Positions 8,771 to 17,412 of a stretch of DNA of 64,000 nucleotides are shown piece by piece. Under the pieces are notes generated by a model. It made no database searches. It saw only the letters and a list, made by a program, of their open reading frames with translations, and had not been told where the DNA came from. Location: positions 5,223,001 to 5,287,000 of the forward strand of contig NZ_CP071839.1 in the NCBI RefSeq assembly GCF_017526105.1, in the 5' to 3' direction. The stretch is from Streptomyces cyanogenus (GTDB taxonomy: Bacteria; Actinomycetota; Actinomycetes; Streptomycetales; Streptomycetaceae). The position numbers were made by a program, and so were the translations under genes. The stretch's first letter is position 1, and the number at the start of each line of letters is the position of its first letter.

Positions 8771-9142
8771 ATGAGCATCATCGGGGTGGGCATCGACGTC
8801 GCCGAGATCGACCGGTTCCGGGCGTCCCTGGAGCGGACGCCGGGACTGGCCGACCGGTTGTTCGTGACGCGCGAACTGCTGCTGCCCAGCGGGGAGCGGC
8901 GTGGGATCGCCTCGCTCGCGGTCCGGTTCGCCGCCAAGGAGGCGCTGGCGAAGGCGCTGGGCGCGCCGCCCGGGCTGCAGTGGACCGATGCCGAGGTGTA
9001 CGTGGAGGACAGCGGGCAGCCGCGGCTCAGGGTGAAGGGCACCGTCGCCGCGCGGGCGGCGGAGCTGGGCGTGCGGGCCTGGCACGTGTCGCTCAGTCAT
9101 GACGCGGGGGTGGCCTCGGCCGTGGTGATCGCCGAGGGCTGA
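8771..9142 (+). CDS. acpS: Holo-[acyl-carrier-protein] synthase
   Basis: This enzyme transfers 4'-phosphopantetheine from CoA to apo-acyl carrier proteins. The 123-residue protein carries the AcpS motifs GVGIDVAEIDRF (Mg-binding Asp) and RFAAKEALAKALG, and ends with the HVSLSHD segment. Length and start match the family. The next gene follows after 53 nt on the same strand, consistent with a common transcript. Confidence 0.96.
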   Translation: MSIIGVGIDVAEIDRFRASLERTPGLADRLFVTRELLLPSGERRGIASLAVRFAAKEALAKALGAPPGLQWTDAEVYVEDSGQPRLRVKGTVAARAAELGVRAWHVSLSHDAGVASAVVIAEG

Positions 9143-9195
9143 CCGGGCCGGCGCCCGGGTGTGGGCGGTGGGGGTTCCGGGGCAGACTCGGAGCC

Positions 9196-10629
9196 ATGCG
9201 TACTGCGTACAGCGTGGAGACGGTAAGGGCGGCCGAACGGGCGTTGATGGCACGGCTGCCGGAGGGTGCGCTGATGCAGCGGGCCGCCGCCGGGCTGGCC
9301 GCCGCCTGTGCCGAACTGCTCGGGCGGGTGTACGGCAGCCGGGTGGTGCTGCTCGTCGGCAGCGGCGACAACGGCGGTGACGCCCTGTTCGCGGGGGCCC
9401 GGCTGGCCCGGCGCGGCGCCGGTGTGACGGCCGTGCTGCTGGCGCCCGAACGGGCCCACGCCGGCGGGCTGGCGGCCTTGCGGCGGGCGGGCGGCACGGT
9501 CGCCACCGCCGACTCCCCGGAGGAACCGATCCTGCGGGCCGACCTGGTCGTGGACGGGATCGTCGGGATCGGCGGCAAGGGCGGGCTGCGGCCGGACGCC
9601 GAGCGGCTCGCCGGGGTGGTGGCGCGGTCCGGGGCCGCGGTGGTGGCCGTGGACCTGCCCAGCGGCGTCGACGCGGACACCGGGGAGGTGCGGGGGGCCG
9701 CGCTCCGGGCCGACCTGACCGTCACCTTCGGCACGTACAAGCCCGGGTTGCTGGTGGATCCCGCGCGGGAGTACGCCGGGGTGGTGCGGCTCGTCGACAT
9801 CGGGCTGGAACCGCCGCCCGCCGACGCCGAGCTGGAGGCATTGCAACACGCCGACGTGGCCCGGCTGTTGCCGGCGCCGGCGGCGGAGAGCGACAAGTAC
9901 CGGCGCGGGGTCGTCGGGATCGCCGCGGGCTCGGCGCGGTATCCGGGGGCCGCCGTGCTGGCGGTGTCCGGGGCGCTGCGGGGCGGGGCCGGGGCCGTAC
10001 GGTACGTCGGGCCGGCCGGGGCGGCCGTCATCGCGCGCTTCCCGGAGATCCTCGTCTCCGACGCCGGGCCCGCCAAGGCCGGACGGGTGCAGGCCTGGGT
10101 GGCCGGGCCCGGGGCCGGGGACGACGCGGGGAGCGTGGCCGAGGTGCTGGACGCGGACGTGCCGGTGCTGCTGGACGCGGACGGGCTGCGGCTGGCCGAG
10201 CGGGACGCGGTACGGCGGCGTACGGCGCCGACGCTGATGACCCCGCACGCCGGGGAGGCCGCCGCGCTGCTGGGGGTGCGGCGCGAGGAGGTCGAGGGGG
10301 CCCGGCTCGCGGCAGTGCGGGAGCTGGCGGCGGCGTACCGGGCGACGGTGCTGCTGAAGGGGTCGACGACGCTGGTCGCCGGGGCGGGGGGCGGGGCGGT
10401 GCGGGTCAACGCCACGGGGACGCCGTGGCTGGCCACCGCCGGGAGCGGGGACGTGCTGTCGGGGCTCGCCGGGTCCCTGCTGGCGGCGGGGCTGAGCGCG
10501 CTGGACGCGGGGAGCGTCGCCGCGTACCTCCACGGGCTGGCGGGCCGCCTGGCCGCCGCCGGCGCACCCACGGGCGCCCATGACGTCGCGTCACACATCC
10601 CGGAGGCGTGGCGAAACGTGGGCAGCTGA
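9196..10629 (+). CDS. nnr: Bifunctional NAD(P)H-hydrate repair enzyme (epimerase and ADP-dependent dehydratase)
   Basis: The 477-residue protein fuses two domains. The N-terminal YjeF_N part (to ~210) has VLLVGSGDNGGDALF and PSGVDADTGEV, and epimerises damaged NAD(P)HX. The C-terminal carbohydrate-kinase-like part has SDKYRRGVVGIAAGS, TPHAGEAAALL, LLKGSTT and GSGDVLSGLAGSLL, and dehydrates S-NAD(P)HX with ADP. Together they restore hydrated NAD(P)H. The start at 9196 (MRTAYSVETVRAAE) is the family N-terminus. It is followed by a repeat-bearing gap before alr. Confidence 0.95.
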   Translation: MRTAYSVETVRAAERALMARLPEGALMQRAAAGLAAACAELLGRVYGSRVVLLVGSGDNGGDALFAGARLARRGAGVTAVLLAPERAHAGGLAALRRAGGTVATADSPEEPILRADLVVDGIVGIGGKGGLRPDAERLAGVVARSGAAVVAVDLPSGVDADTGEVRGAALRADLTVTFGTYKPGLLVDPAREYAGVVRLVDIGLEPPPADAELEALQHADVARLLPAPAAESDKYRRGVVGIAAGSARYPGAAVLAVSGALRGGAGAVRYVGPAGAAVIARFPEILVSDAGPAKAGRVQAWVAGPGAGDDAGSVAEVLDADVPVLLDADGLRLAERDAVRRRTAPTLMTPHAGEAAALLGVRREEVEGARLAAVRELAAAYRATVLLKGSTTLVAGAGGGAVRVNATGTPWLATAGSGDVLSGLAGSLLAAGLSALDAGSVAAYLHGLAGRLAAAGAPTGAHDVASHIPEAWRNVGS

Positions 10630-11016
10630 CCCCAACGGCAGGGCTGCGCGAGGCCGGCGCGGCATCGGCCACTGCCGGGCGGGCACCGTCCCGGCGGCGC
10701 AGCCGACCGCGGCCGCGGCGGGAGCGCTCCGAGGGACGCCGCGGAGGACCGCGTGAGGGCGTCGCGGTGAACCGCGCGAGCAACCCGCGACGGCCCGCAG
10801 GGAAGCGGTGGTACGGCCCACGGCGAGAGCGGACCGGATGACAGCACCGCCGCGCCCTGGGTCGGTGGGACGGCCGGCGGCGAGGCCGGGCCGGACCACA
10901 GCACCGCCGCCCATCGGGTCGGTGGGGGCGGCGGCCCGGCACCTGAGCGTGCGCCCGGGGCCCGCGGGGGGCGGTGCCCGAAGGCTGTCGGCGGCCTCTG
11001 AGACACTGGGGGCGCG
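10630..11016. other. 387-nt gap upstream of alr
   Basis: No gene is supported here; open frames on both strands have the composition of chance GC-rich frames. It contains a two-copy 57-bp repeat (annotated separately) and must hold the alr promoter if alr is not read from upstream. I could not pick a convincing -10/-35 pair. Confidence 0.6.
10824..10926. repeat. Two-copy imperfect tandem repeat, 57-bp period
   Basis: CAGCACCGCCG starts at 10842 and again at 10899, and GGGTC starts at 10859 and again at 10916. Both pairs are exactly 57 nt apart. Flanking blocks (GCCGGCGGCGAGGCC and GGTCGGTGGG) also repeat. The period is a multiple of three but lies outside any gene I support. Confidence 0.75.
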
Positions 11017-12180
11017 ATGAGTGAGACAGCAGCTGTGCCGACCGCCGCCCTGCGCGCCCGCGCCGAGATCGATCTGGGCGCCCTGCGCGCCAATGTGCGG
11101 GCCCTGCGCGCCCGGGCGCAGGGCGCCGCCGTGATGGCCGTCGTCAAGTCCGACGCGTACGGCCACGGCGCGCTGCGGTGTGCCCGCGAGGCCCTCGCCG
11201 CGGGCGCGACCTGGCTCGGCACGGCCACGGCCGAGGAGGCCCTGGCGCTGCGCGCGGCCGGGCTGCCCGGCCGCATGCTGTGCTGGCTGTGGGTGCCGGG
11301 CGGCCCCTGGCGGCAGGCGATCGAGGCCGACATCGACGTCTCGCTGAGCGGCATGTGGGCCCTGCGGGAGGTCGTCGAGGCCGCCCGGGCGGCGGGGCGC
11401 CCCGCGCGCGTGCAGCTCAAGGCCGACACCGGACTCGGACGCAACGGCTGCCAGCCCGGCGAGGACTGGGCCGAACTCGTGGCCGCGGCGCTGCGCGCGG
11501 AGGCCGAGGGCCTGGTCCGGATCACCGGACTGTGGTCGCACTTCGCGTGCGCCGACGAGCCGGGCCACCCGTCGATCGCCGCCCAGCTCGCCCGGTTCCG
11601 GGAGATGACGGCGTACGCCGAGGAGCGGGGCGTACGTCCCGAGGTGCGGCACATCGCCAACTCGCCGGCCACCCTCACCCTGCCCGAGACCCACTTCGAC
11701 CTGGTCCGCACGGGCATCGCCCTGTACGGCGTCTCGCCCAGCCCGGAGGTCGGCACCCCCGCGGACTTCGGGCTGCGCCCGGTGATGACGCTCAGCGCCT
11801 CGCTGGCCCTCGTCAAGCGCACCCCGGCCGGCCACGGCGTCAGCTACGGCCACCACTACGTCACCCCCGGCGAGACCACCCTCGGCCTGGTGCCGGTCGG
11901 TTACGCGGACGGCGTCCCGCGGCACGCCTCGGGCACCGGCCCGGTGCTGGTCGACGGCAAGTGGCGGACGATCGCCGGGCGGGTCGCCATGGACCAGTTC
12001 GTGGTGGACCTCGGCGGCGACGAGCCTCCGGTGGGCAGCGAGGCGGTGCTGTTCGGACCCGGAGACCGGGGCGAGCCCACGGCCGAGGACTGGGCCCAGG
12101 CCTGCGGCACGATCGCGTACGAGATCGTCACACGCATCGGAACGCGCGTTCCCCGCGTCTATGTGAACGGGTCCGTGTGA
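11017..12180 (+). CDS. alr: Alanine racemase
   Basis: This PLP enzyme converts L-Ala to D-Ala for peptidoglycan. In the 387-residue protein the cofactor lysine is Lys44 in AVVKSDAYGHG. The second catalytic base is the Tyr of GVSYGHHYVTP. The C-terminal beta domain contains GRVAMDQFVVDLG. The ATG at 11017 gives MSETAAVPTAALRARAEIDL, a normal start. The gene lies upstream of an alpha/beta hydrolase and tsaE, an arrangement I recall as common in Streptomyces. Confidence 0.96.
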   Translation: MSETAAVPTAALRARAEIDLGALRANVRALRARAQGAAVMAVVKSDAYGHGALRCAREALAAGATWLGTATAEEALALRAAGLPGRMLCWLWVPGGPWRQAIEADIDVSLSGMWALREVVEAARAAGRPARVQLKADTGLGRNGCQPGEDWAELVAAALRAEAEGLVRITGLWSHFACADEPGHPSIAAQLARFREMTAYAEERGVRPEVRHIANSPATLTLPETHFDLVRTGIALYGVSPSPEVGTPADFGLRPVMTLSASLALVKRTPAGHGVSYGHHYVTPGETTLGLVPVGYADGVPRHASGTGPVLVDGKWRTIAGRVAMDQFVVDLGGDEPPVGSEAVLFGPGDRGEPTAEDWAQACGTIAYEIVTRIGTRVPRVYVNGSV

Positions 12181-12330
12181 ACGGACCGCGTGAACGGTGC
12201 TGTGCGAACGGTGCTGCGTGTCCGCACATCGGCTGCCGACGCAGGTAGGTGAACGGGCAAGAAGCCGGGTAACCCGTTCCGCAGCGACACCCATCCAGGC
12301 GAACTGCAGTACGGCGAAGAGGAGCGGTAC

Positions 12331-13590
12331 GTGAGCGAGAGCAGCGCGGAGGCCGTGGCGGACGTCGTGGCCTCGGCCGCCGCCGCCTCCGCCGTGGGGG
12401 CGGCCGGGAACTGGCGCAGGGCGACCGGCATCGCCGGCGCCGCGATAGGCGTGCTCGCCGCGGGCGCGGCGGCCGGTGTCGCCATCGAGCGGATGACGGT
12501 GGGCCGCGGGATGCGCAGGAAGGCACGGCTGGCGCTCGACTCGGCGGGCCCCTACGGCACCCTGCGCGGCACCCCAGGCAAGGCGTACGCCGACGACGGC
12601 ACCGAGCTGTACTACGAGGTCGACGAGGTCGACCCCGACCCCGGACCGAGCGTGTCCCCGCGTCGGCGCAGGCTCTTCGGCCGCAAGGCGCCCGCCCCGG
12701 TCACCGTCGTCTTCTGCCACGGCTACTGCCTCAGCCAGGACTCCTGGCACTTCCAGCGGGCGGCCCTGCGCGGGGTGGTGCGGACCGTGCACTGGGACCA
12801 GCGCAGCCACGGCCGGTCCGGGCGGGGCGTGGCCCAGACCCGGGACCGGGTGCCCCTCACCATCGACCAGCTCGGCCGCGATCTGAAGGCCGTCCTCGAC
12901 GCCGCCGCACCGGAGGGGCCGCTCGTCCTGGTCGGCCACTCCATGGGCGGCATGACCGTGATGGCCCTCGCCTCCGAGTACCCGGAGCTGATCCGGGACC
13001 GGGTCGTCGCCACCGCCCTGGTGGGCACGTCGTCCGGGCGGCTCGGCGAGGTCAACTTCGGGCTCCCGGTGGCCGGCGTCAACGCGGTGCGCCGGATCCT
13101 CCCCGGGGTGCTGAAGGCCCTCGGGCAGCAGGCGGAGCTGGTGGAGAAGGGGCGCCGGGCCACCGCCGACCTGTTCGCCGGGATCATCAAGCGGTACTCG
13201 TTCGCGGGGCGGGACGTCGACCCGGCCGTCGAGCGGTTCGCCGAGCGGATGATCGAGTCCACACCGATCGACGTGGTCGCCGAGTTCTACCCGGCCTTCA
13301 CCGACCACGACAAGACCGAGGCGCTCACCTGCTTCCGGGACATGCCGGTGCTGGTGCTGGCCGGAGTGCAGGACCTGGTCACGCCCAGCGAGCACAGCGA
13401 GGCCATCGCCGACCTGCTGCCCGACGCCGAGCTGGTCCTCGTGCCGGACGCCGGGCACCTGGTGATGCTGGAGCACCCGGAAGTGGTCACCGACCGCCTC
13501 GCCGACCTGCTCACCCGCGCCGGTGCGGTGCCGGCAGGAGCTACGGTAAGTGGCTATGGAAGCACCAGCAGCACCGCACAACCCCGCTGA
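12331..13590 (+). CDS. Membrane-anchored alpha/beta hydrolase
   Basis: The 419-residue product begins at a GTG about six bases after GAGGAG. An N-terminal hydrophobic helix (~30-55) would anchor it. The alpha/beta hydrolase core follows: the oxyanion segment VVFCHGYCLSQDSWHFQ, the nucleophile elbow GHSMGGM, an acid near LAGVQDLVTPSEHS, and the catalytic His in DAGHLVMLEHP. The substrate is unknown. Its 3' end overlaps the start of tsaE by 41 nt in another frame, suggesting translational coupling. Confidence 0.9.
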   Translation: MSESSAEAVADVVASAAAASAVGAAGNWRRATGIAGAAIGVLAAGAAAGVAIERMTVGRGMRRKARLALDSAGPYGTLRGTPGKAYADDGTELYYEVDEVDPDPGPSVSPRRRRLFGRKAPAPVTVVFCHGYCLSQDSWHFQRAALRGVVRTVHWDQRSHGRSGRGVAQTRDRVPLTIDQLGRDLKAVLDAAAPEGPLVLVGHSMGGMTVMALASEYPELIRDRVVATALVGTSSGRLGEVNFGLPVAGVNAVRRILPGVLKALGQQAELVEKGRRATADLFAGIIKRYSFAGRDVDPAVERFAERMIESTPIDVVAEFYPAFTDHDKTEALTCFRDMPVLVLAGVQDLVTPSEHSEAIADLLPDAELVLVPDAGHLVMLEHPEVVTDRLADLLTRAGAVPAGATVSGYGSTSSTAQPR

Positions 13591-14068
13591 GACCCAGCTG
13601 ACCGTCACCTCCCCGGAACAGATGCGGGAACTGGGCCGCCGACTGGCCAAACTGCTGCGCGCGGGCGACCTGGTGATGCTCACCGGGGAGCTGGGCGCGG
13701 GCAAGACCACGCTGACCCGCGGGCTCGGCGAGGGCCTCGGCGTGCGCGGCGCGGTCACCTCACCGACCTTCGTGATCGCCCGGGTCCACCCGTCCCTCGG
13801 CGACGGCCCGCCCTTGGTGCACGTCGACGCCTACCGGCTCTCCGGCGGCCTGGACGAGATGGAGGACCTGGACCTCGACGTCTCGCTGCCCGACTCGGTG
13901 ATCGTCGTGGAGTGGGGCGAGGGCAAGGTCGAGGAACTGACCGAGGACCGGCTCCAGGTCGTCATCCACCGCGCGGTCGGCGACACCACGGACGAGGTAC
14001 GGCACGTGACGGTGACGGGGCTGGGTGAGCGCTGGGACGACGCCGGCCTGGAGACGCTGTCCGGCTGA
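13550..14068 (+). CDS. tsaE: tRNA t6A biosynthesis ATPase TsaE
   Basis: TsaE is the small ATPase that works with TsaB and TsaD to transfer threonylcarbamoyl to A37 of ANN-decoding tRNAs. The Walker A motif is TGELGAGKTTLTRG. VEWGEG near the end is the Walker B-region signature. I chose the GTG at 13550 because GGAG at 13537-13540 is nine bases away; the ATG at 13556 would leave a 15-nt gap. tsaB, rimI and tsaD follow after an intervening gene on the other strand. Confidence 0.93.
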   Translation: MAMEAPAAPHNPAETQLTVTSPEQMRELGRRLAKLLRAGDLVMLTGELGAGKTTLTRGLGEGLGVRGAVTSPTFVIARVHPSLGDGPPLVHVDAYRLSGGLDEMEDLDLDVSLPDSVIVVEWGEGKVEELTEDRLQVVIHRAVGDTTDEVRHVTVTGLGERWDDAGLETLSG

Positions 14069-14174
14069 GCCCGCGGAACGTCCCGACGAGCTGTCGCCAC
14101 CCTGTCGCGCAGGACTGCGCCGCGGCAGCCGGCCGACGACACCTCGCGGTCCTTCCGGCGGAGCGCCCGGGCGA

Positions 14175-14726
14175 CTAGCGGATCACGACCACCCGCACCC
14201 CGATCGTCGCGAACCTCCACATCGCGTCCCCGTCCGCCCGGCTCTCCCGGATGCCGCCCGTCTTCACGCTCGCGTCGGCCGTGGTGCCCGAGCCGTCGTC
14301 CACCGCCGCGCTGAACCCGACGGTCACCCCGTCCACGCTGGTGAACCGCACCACGTGCTCGATGGCGGCGCCGTCGGTGCCGGTGGCCGCGTTGGAGCGG
14401 GAGGTGACCCAGTAGGTGCCGGCCGGCGGGTCGACGCTGCCCGGCCGCACCGGGAAGGTGCGCTGCACGCGGTTCCCGGGGGACACCAGCCAGACCCGGT
14501 CGTCGTCCACCGAGTACACGACCCGTTCACCCGTTCCGGAGCCGCTCGGCAGGGCGGTCGGGTGATGCCGGTCCCGGGGCGCCTTGGACGCGACCGTCGC
14601 GTGCGCCGCCGGCATCGCGCCGGGGTGCGCCGGGACGGTCGCCTGGGCCCGGAAGGCGAGGAAACCGACGGTTCCCAGAGCCGCCGCGGTGAGGCCGGCC
14701 ACGATCCCCGAGCTGGTCCCTGCCAC
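14175..14726 (-). CDS. YkuD-like (L,D-transpeptidase fold) protein lacking the catalytic cysteine
   Basis: The 183-residue protein starts at a GTG with AGAGGTGG six bases upstream and has one N-terminal hydrophobic helix (~8-28). The outer part reads like a YkuD domain: VVYSVDDDRVWLVSPGNRV..PVRPG early, then PPAGTYWVTSRS. The C-terminal element KTGGIRESRADGDAMW aligns with the family motif SHGC(I/V)R..NADA. The histidine is replaced by Thr and the catalytic Cys by Gly158. It is therefore unlikely to cross-link peptidoglycan; a binding or structural role is possible. It is transcribed divergently from tsaB and splits tsaE from tsaB. Confidence 0.8.
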   Translation of the reverse strand: MAGTSSGIVAGLTAAALGTVGFLAFRAQATVPAHPGAMPAAHATVASKAPRDRHHPTALPSGSGTGERVVYSVDDDRVWLVSPGNRVQRTFPVRPGSVDPPAGTYWVTSRSNAATGTDGAAIEHVVRFTSVDGVTVGFSAAVDDGSGTTADASVKTGGIRESRADGDAMWRFATIGVRVVVIR

Positions 14727-14848
14727 CTGCGTCCACCTCTGCCTGGTCTTACTCGTGTCATATGTCGTACTTCGTACTGACCGTAGCAGCCGGTGACCGT
14801 CCGGCCGGGACGGCGATGCGCGAGCCGCGGGCGCCGTAGGCTGTTCGC

Positions 14849-15505
14849 GTGCTCTTGCTCGCTCTGGATACCGCAACGCCCGCCGTCACCGTCGCGCTGC
14901 ACGACGGCACCGACGTCATCGCCTCGTCGAGCCAGGTGGACGCGCGCCGGCACGGAGAGCTGCTGCTGCCGGCCGTCGACCGCGTCCTCGCCGAGGCCGG
15001 CCTGAAACTGGACGCCGTCACCGGCATCGTCGTCGGCACCGGGCCCGGCCCCTACACCGGCCTGCGCGTCGGTCTGATGACCGCAGACACCTTCGGCCTG
15101 GCGCTCGGCGTCCCGGTGCACGGCCTGTGCACCCTGGACGGCCTCGCCTACGCCGCAGACATCGAGAAGGGCCCCTTCGTGGTGGCGACCGACGCCCGCC
15201 GCAAGGAGGTCTACTGGGCCACCTACGCCGATTCCCGGACCCGGCTGACCGGCCCCGCCGTCGACCGCCCGGCCGACATCGCCGAGCAGGTCGCGGGCCT
15301 GCCCGCGGTCGGCGCGGGTGCGCTGCTCTACCCGGACACGTTCCCGCGCGCCCACGAGCCCGAGCACGTGTCCGCCGCCGCCCTGGCCTCGCTCGCCGCG
15401 CGGAAGCTCGCCGCGGGCGAGGAACTCCCGGCGCCCCGGCCGCTGTACCTGCGCCGGCCGGACGCCCAGGTCCCCAAGAACTACAAGGTGGTCACCCCCA
15501 AGTGA
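14849..15505 (+). CDS. tsaB: tRNA t6A biosynthesis protein TsaB
   Basis: TsaB is the non-catalytic partner of TsaD in threonylcarbamoyl transfer to tRNA. The 218-residue product has the ASKHA-type phosphate-binding start LLLALDTATPAVTVAL and the GPGPYTGLRVGL signature. It lacks the metal-binding histidines of TsaD, as expected. It starts at GTG. The stop overlaps the GTG of rimI in a GTGA, so the pair is translationally coupled. Confidence 0.95.
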   Translation: MLLLALDTATPAVTVALHDGTDVIASSSQVDARRHGELLLPAVDRVLAEAGLKLDAVTGIVVGTGPGPYTGLRVGLMTADTFGLALGVPVHGLCTLDGLAYAADIEKGPFVVATDARRKEVYWATYADSRTRLTGPAVDRPADIAEQVAGLPAVGAGALLYPDTFPRAHEPEHVSAAALASLAARKLAAGEELPAPRPLYLRRPDAQVPKNYKVVTPK

Positions 15506-16035
15506 CACAGCCGGCACCCCCCCGACTGCGCGAGATGCGCTGGTGGGACATCGACCCGGTCCTGGGGCTGGAGCGGGACCTGTTCCCCGAGGACGCCTGG
15601 TCCCGGGGCATGTTCTGGTCCGAGCTGGCCCACGCCCGGGGCACCGGCGCCACCCGCTGCTACCTCGTCGCCGAGTCCGCCGACGGCCGGATCGTCGGAT
15701 ACGCGGGCCTGGCAGCGGCCGGTGAGCTGGCCGACGTCCAGACCATCGCCGTCGCCCGCGACCACCAGGGCACCGGCCTCGGCGCCCGGCTGCTGACCGA
15801 GCTGCTGCGGGCGGCGACCGCGTTCGAGTGCCACGAGGTGATGCTCGAGTGCCGGGTCGACAACCTCCCCGCCCAGAAACTCTACGAGCGCTTCGGCTTC
15901 GTGCCCATCGGCTTCCGGCGCGGTTACTACCAGCCGGGCAACGTGGACGCCCTGGTGATGCGCCTGACCACGGAACCCGGCAGCGGCTCCGCCGCGGGCT
16001 CCGCCTCAGTACAAGGAACCGATATCAATGACTGA
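15502..16035 (+). CDS. rimI: Ribosomal-protein-alanine N-acetyltransferase family protein RimI
   Basis: The 177-residue GNAT protein has the acetyl-CoA loop DHQGTGLGARLL and C-terminal NLPAQKLYERFGFVPIGFRRGYY, typical of RimI between tsaB and tsaD. RimI-type enzymes acetylate the N-terminal Ala of ribosomal protein S18; in actinobacteria the substrate range may be wider. The GTG start overlaps the tsaB stop by 4 nt, and the end overlaps the tsaD start by 8 nt. This marks a tightly coupled operon. The C-terminal ~25 residues are Gly/Ser-rich and probably flexible. Confidence 0.92.
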   Translation: MTQPAPPRLREMRWWDIDPVLGLERDLFPEDAWSRGMFWSELAHARGTGATRCYLVAESADGRIVGYAGLAAAGELADVQTIAVARDHQGTGLGARLLTELLRAATAFECHEVMLECRVDNLPAQKLYERFGFVPIGFRRGYYQPGNVDALVMRLTTEPGSGSAAGSASVQGTDIND

Positions 16036-17119
16036 CGAACCTCTCGTCCTCGGCATCGAGACCTCCTGCGACGAGACCGGCGTCGGCATCGTCCGTGGCA
16101 CCACCCTGCTGGCGGACGCCGTCGCCTCCAGCGTGGACGAGCACGCCCGCTTCGGCGGTGTCGTACCGGAGGTGGCCTCCCGGGCGCACCTGGAGGCGAT
16201 GGTCCCGACGATCGACCGCGCGCTGAAGGAGGCGGGGATCAGCGCCAGGGACCTGGACGGCGTCGCGGTCACCGCCGGTCCCGGCCTCGCCGGCGCCCTC
16301 CTCGTCGGCGTCTCGGCGGCCAAGGCGTACGCCTACGCCCTGGGCAAGCCCCTGTACGGCGTCAACCACCTCGCCTCCCACATCTGCGTGGACCAGCTGG
16401 AGCACGGCCCGCTGCCCGAGCCGACCATGGCGCTGCTGGTCAGCGGCGGCCACTCCTCGCTGCTGCTGTCCTCGGACATCACCTCCGACGTCCGCCCGAT
16501 GGGCTCGACCATCGACGACGCGGCCGGCGAGGCCTTCGACAAGATCGCCCGCGTGCTGAACCTGGGCTTCCCCGGCGGCCCGGTCATCGACCGGTACGCG
16601 CGCGAGGGCGACCCGGAGGCGATCGCCTTCCCGCGCGGCCTGACCGGCCCGCGCGACCCGGCGTACGACTTCTCCTTCTCCGGTCTGAAGACCGCGGTGG
16701 CCCGCTGGATCGAGGCGAAGCGGGCGGCCGGCGAGGAGGTCCCGGTGCGCGATGTGGCCGCCTCCTTCCAGGAGGCCGTGGTCGACGTGCTGACCCGCAA
16801 GGCCGTCCGCGCCTGCAAGGACGAGGGCGTGGACCACCTGATGATCGGCGGCGGTGTGGCGGCCAACTCCCGGCTGCGCGCACTCGCCCAGGAACGCTGC
16901 GAGGCGGCCGGCATCCGGCTGCGCGTGCCGCGCCCCAAGCTGTGCACGGACAACGGCGCGATGGTGGCCGCGCTCGGCGCCGAGATGGTCGCCCGGGGCC
17001 GGGCCGCGTCCGCATGGGACCTGTCGGCCGACTCGTCCCTGCCGGTCACCGACCCGCACGTGCCGGGCCACGACCACGACCACGTGCACGAGGTCGGCGA
17101 GGAGAACCTGTACTCGTGA
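16028..17119 (+). CDS. tsaD: tRNA N6-adenosine threonylcarbamoyltransferase TsaD
   Basis: TsaD is the catalytic subunit of t6A synthesis. The 363-residue protein opens with LGIETSCDETGVGIV. It carries the metal-ligand histidines in NHLASHI, the VSGGHSSLL nucleotide-binding segment and GGGVAANSRLR. The C-terminal tail is His/Asp-rich (HDHDHVHE), an actinobacterial feature with no known role. It overlaps rimI by 8 nt and the following small gene by 4 nt. Confidence 0.96.
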   Translation: MTDEPLVLGIETSCDETGVGIVRGTTLLADAVASSVDEHARFGGVVPEVASRAHLEAMVPTIDRALKEAGISARDLDGVAVTAGPGLAGALLVGVSAAKAYAYALGKPLYGVNHLASHICVDQLEHGPLPEPTMALLVSGGHSSLLLSSDITSDVRPMGSTIDDAAGEAFDKIARVLNLGFPGGPVIDRYAREGDPEAIAFPRGLTGPRDPAYDFSFSGLKTAVARWIEAKRAAGEEVPVRDVAASFQEAVVDVLTRKAVRACKDEGVDHLMIGGGVAANSRLRALAQERCEAAGIRLRVPRPKLCTDNGAMVAALGAEMVARGRAASAWDLSADSSLPVTDPHVPGHDHDHVHEVGEENLYS

Positions 17120-17373
17120 CGGTCGCGCTGATGTGGGAGGCCCGGGCCGCCGAGGGACGGGGGGCGGACCTGCTCGCCTGGGTGCGGGAACAGCCGCTCA
17201 CCGGCGAGCCGTTGCGCCGCGAGACCTTCCGGGCGCCTGAGGACCGGGTGCTGGTCATCACGTGGTGGGCCGCGCCGTACGACGCCTCGCTGCCGGAACT
17301 GCCCGAGCCCGGCCCCGAGTTGGTGACCCGGGCCGTGCACCGCTGGCGGTTCGAGGCGGTGGCGGACCACTGA
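17116..17373 (+). CDS. Small hypothetical protein, last gene of the tsaB-rimI-tsaD operon
   Basis: The GTG overlaps the tsaD stop (GTGA), giving an 85-residue product. It opens MTVALMWEARAAEG, has ETFRAPEDRVLVITWW in the middle, and ends HRWRFEAVADH. The size and beta-alpha-beta pattern would fit a dimeric ferredoxin-like fold (as in ABM-domain proteins), but that is a guess from pattern. I do not recognise a named family. Confidence 0.7.
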   Translation: MTVALMWEARAAEGRGADLLAWVREQPLTGEPLRRETFRAPEDRVLVITWWAAPYDASLPELPEPGPELVTRAVHRWRFEAVADH

Positions 17374-17375
17374 GG

Positions 17376-17406
17376 TTGCGCGAGCACCCCGCACCTGGGC
17401 TATGAT
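17376..17406 (+). promoter_or_regulatory. Putative promoter of the orphan RNA
   Basis: TTGCGC at 17376-17381 and a near-consensus TATGAT at 17401-17406 are separated by 19 nt, slightly long. The -35 box begins immediately after the stop codon of the upstream gene. Transcription would start near 17413. Confidence 0.45.
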
Positions 17407-17412
17407 CATCAC

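Noticed and set aside
10591..13758. Antisense open frame of 1055 codons opposite alr and the hydrolase gene
   Set aside because: Same cause: stop codons are rare antisense to GC-rich coding sequence. It crosses the intergenic gap and several sense genes and shows no family signature.
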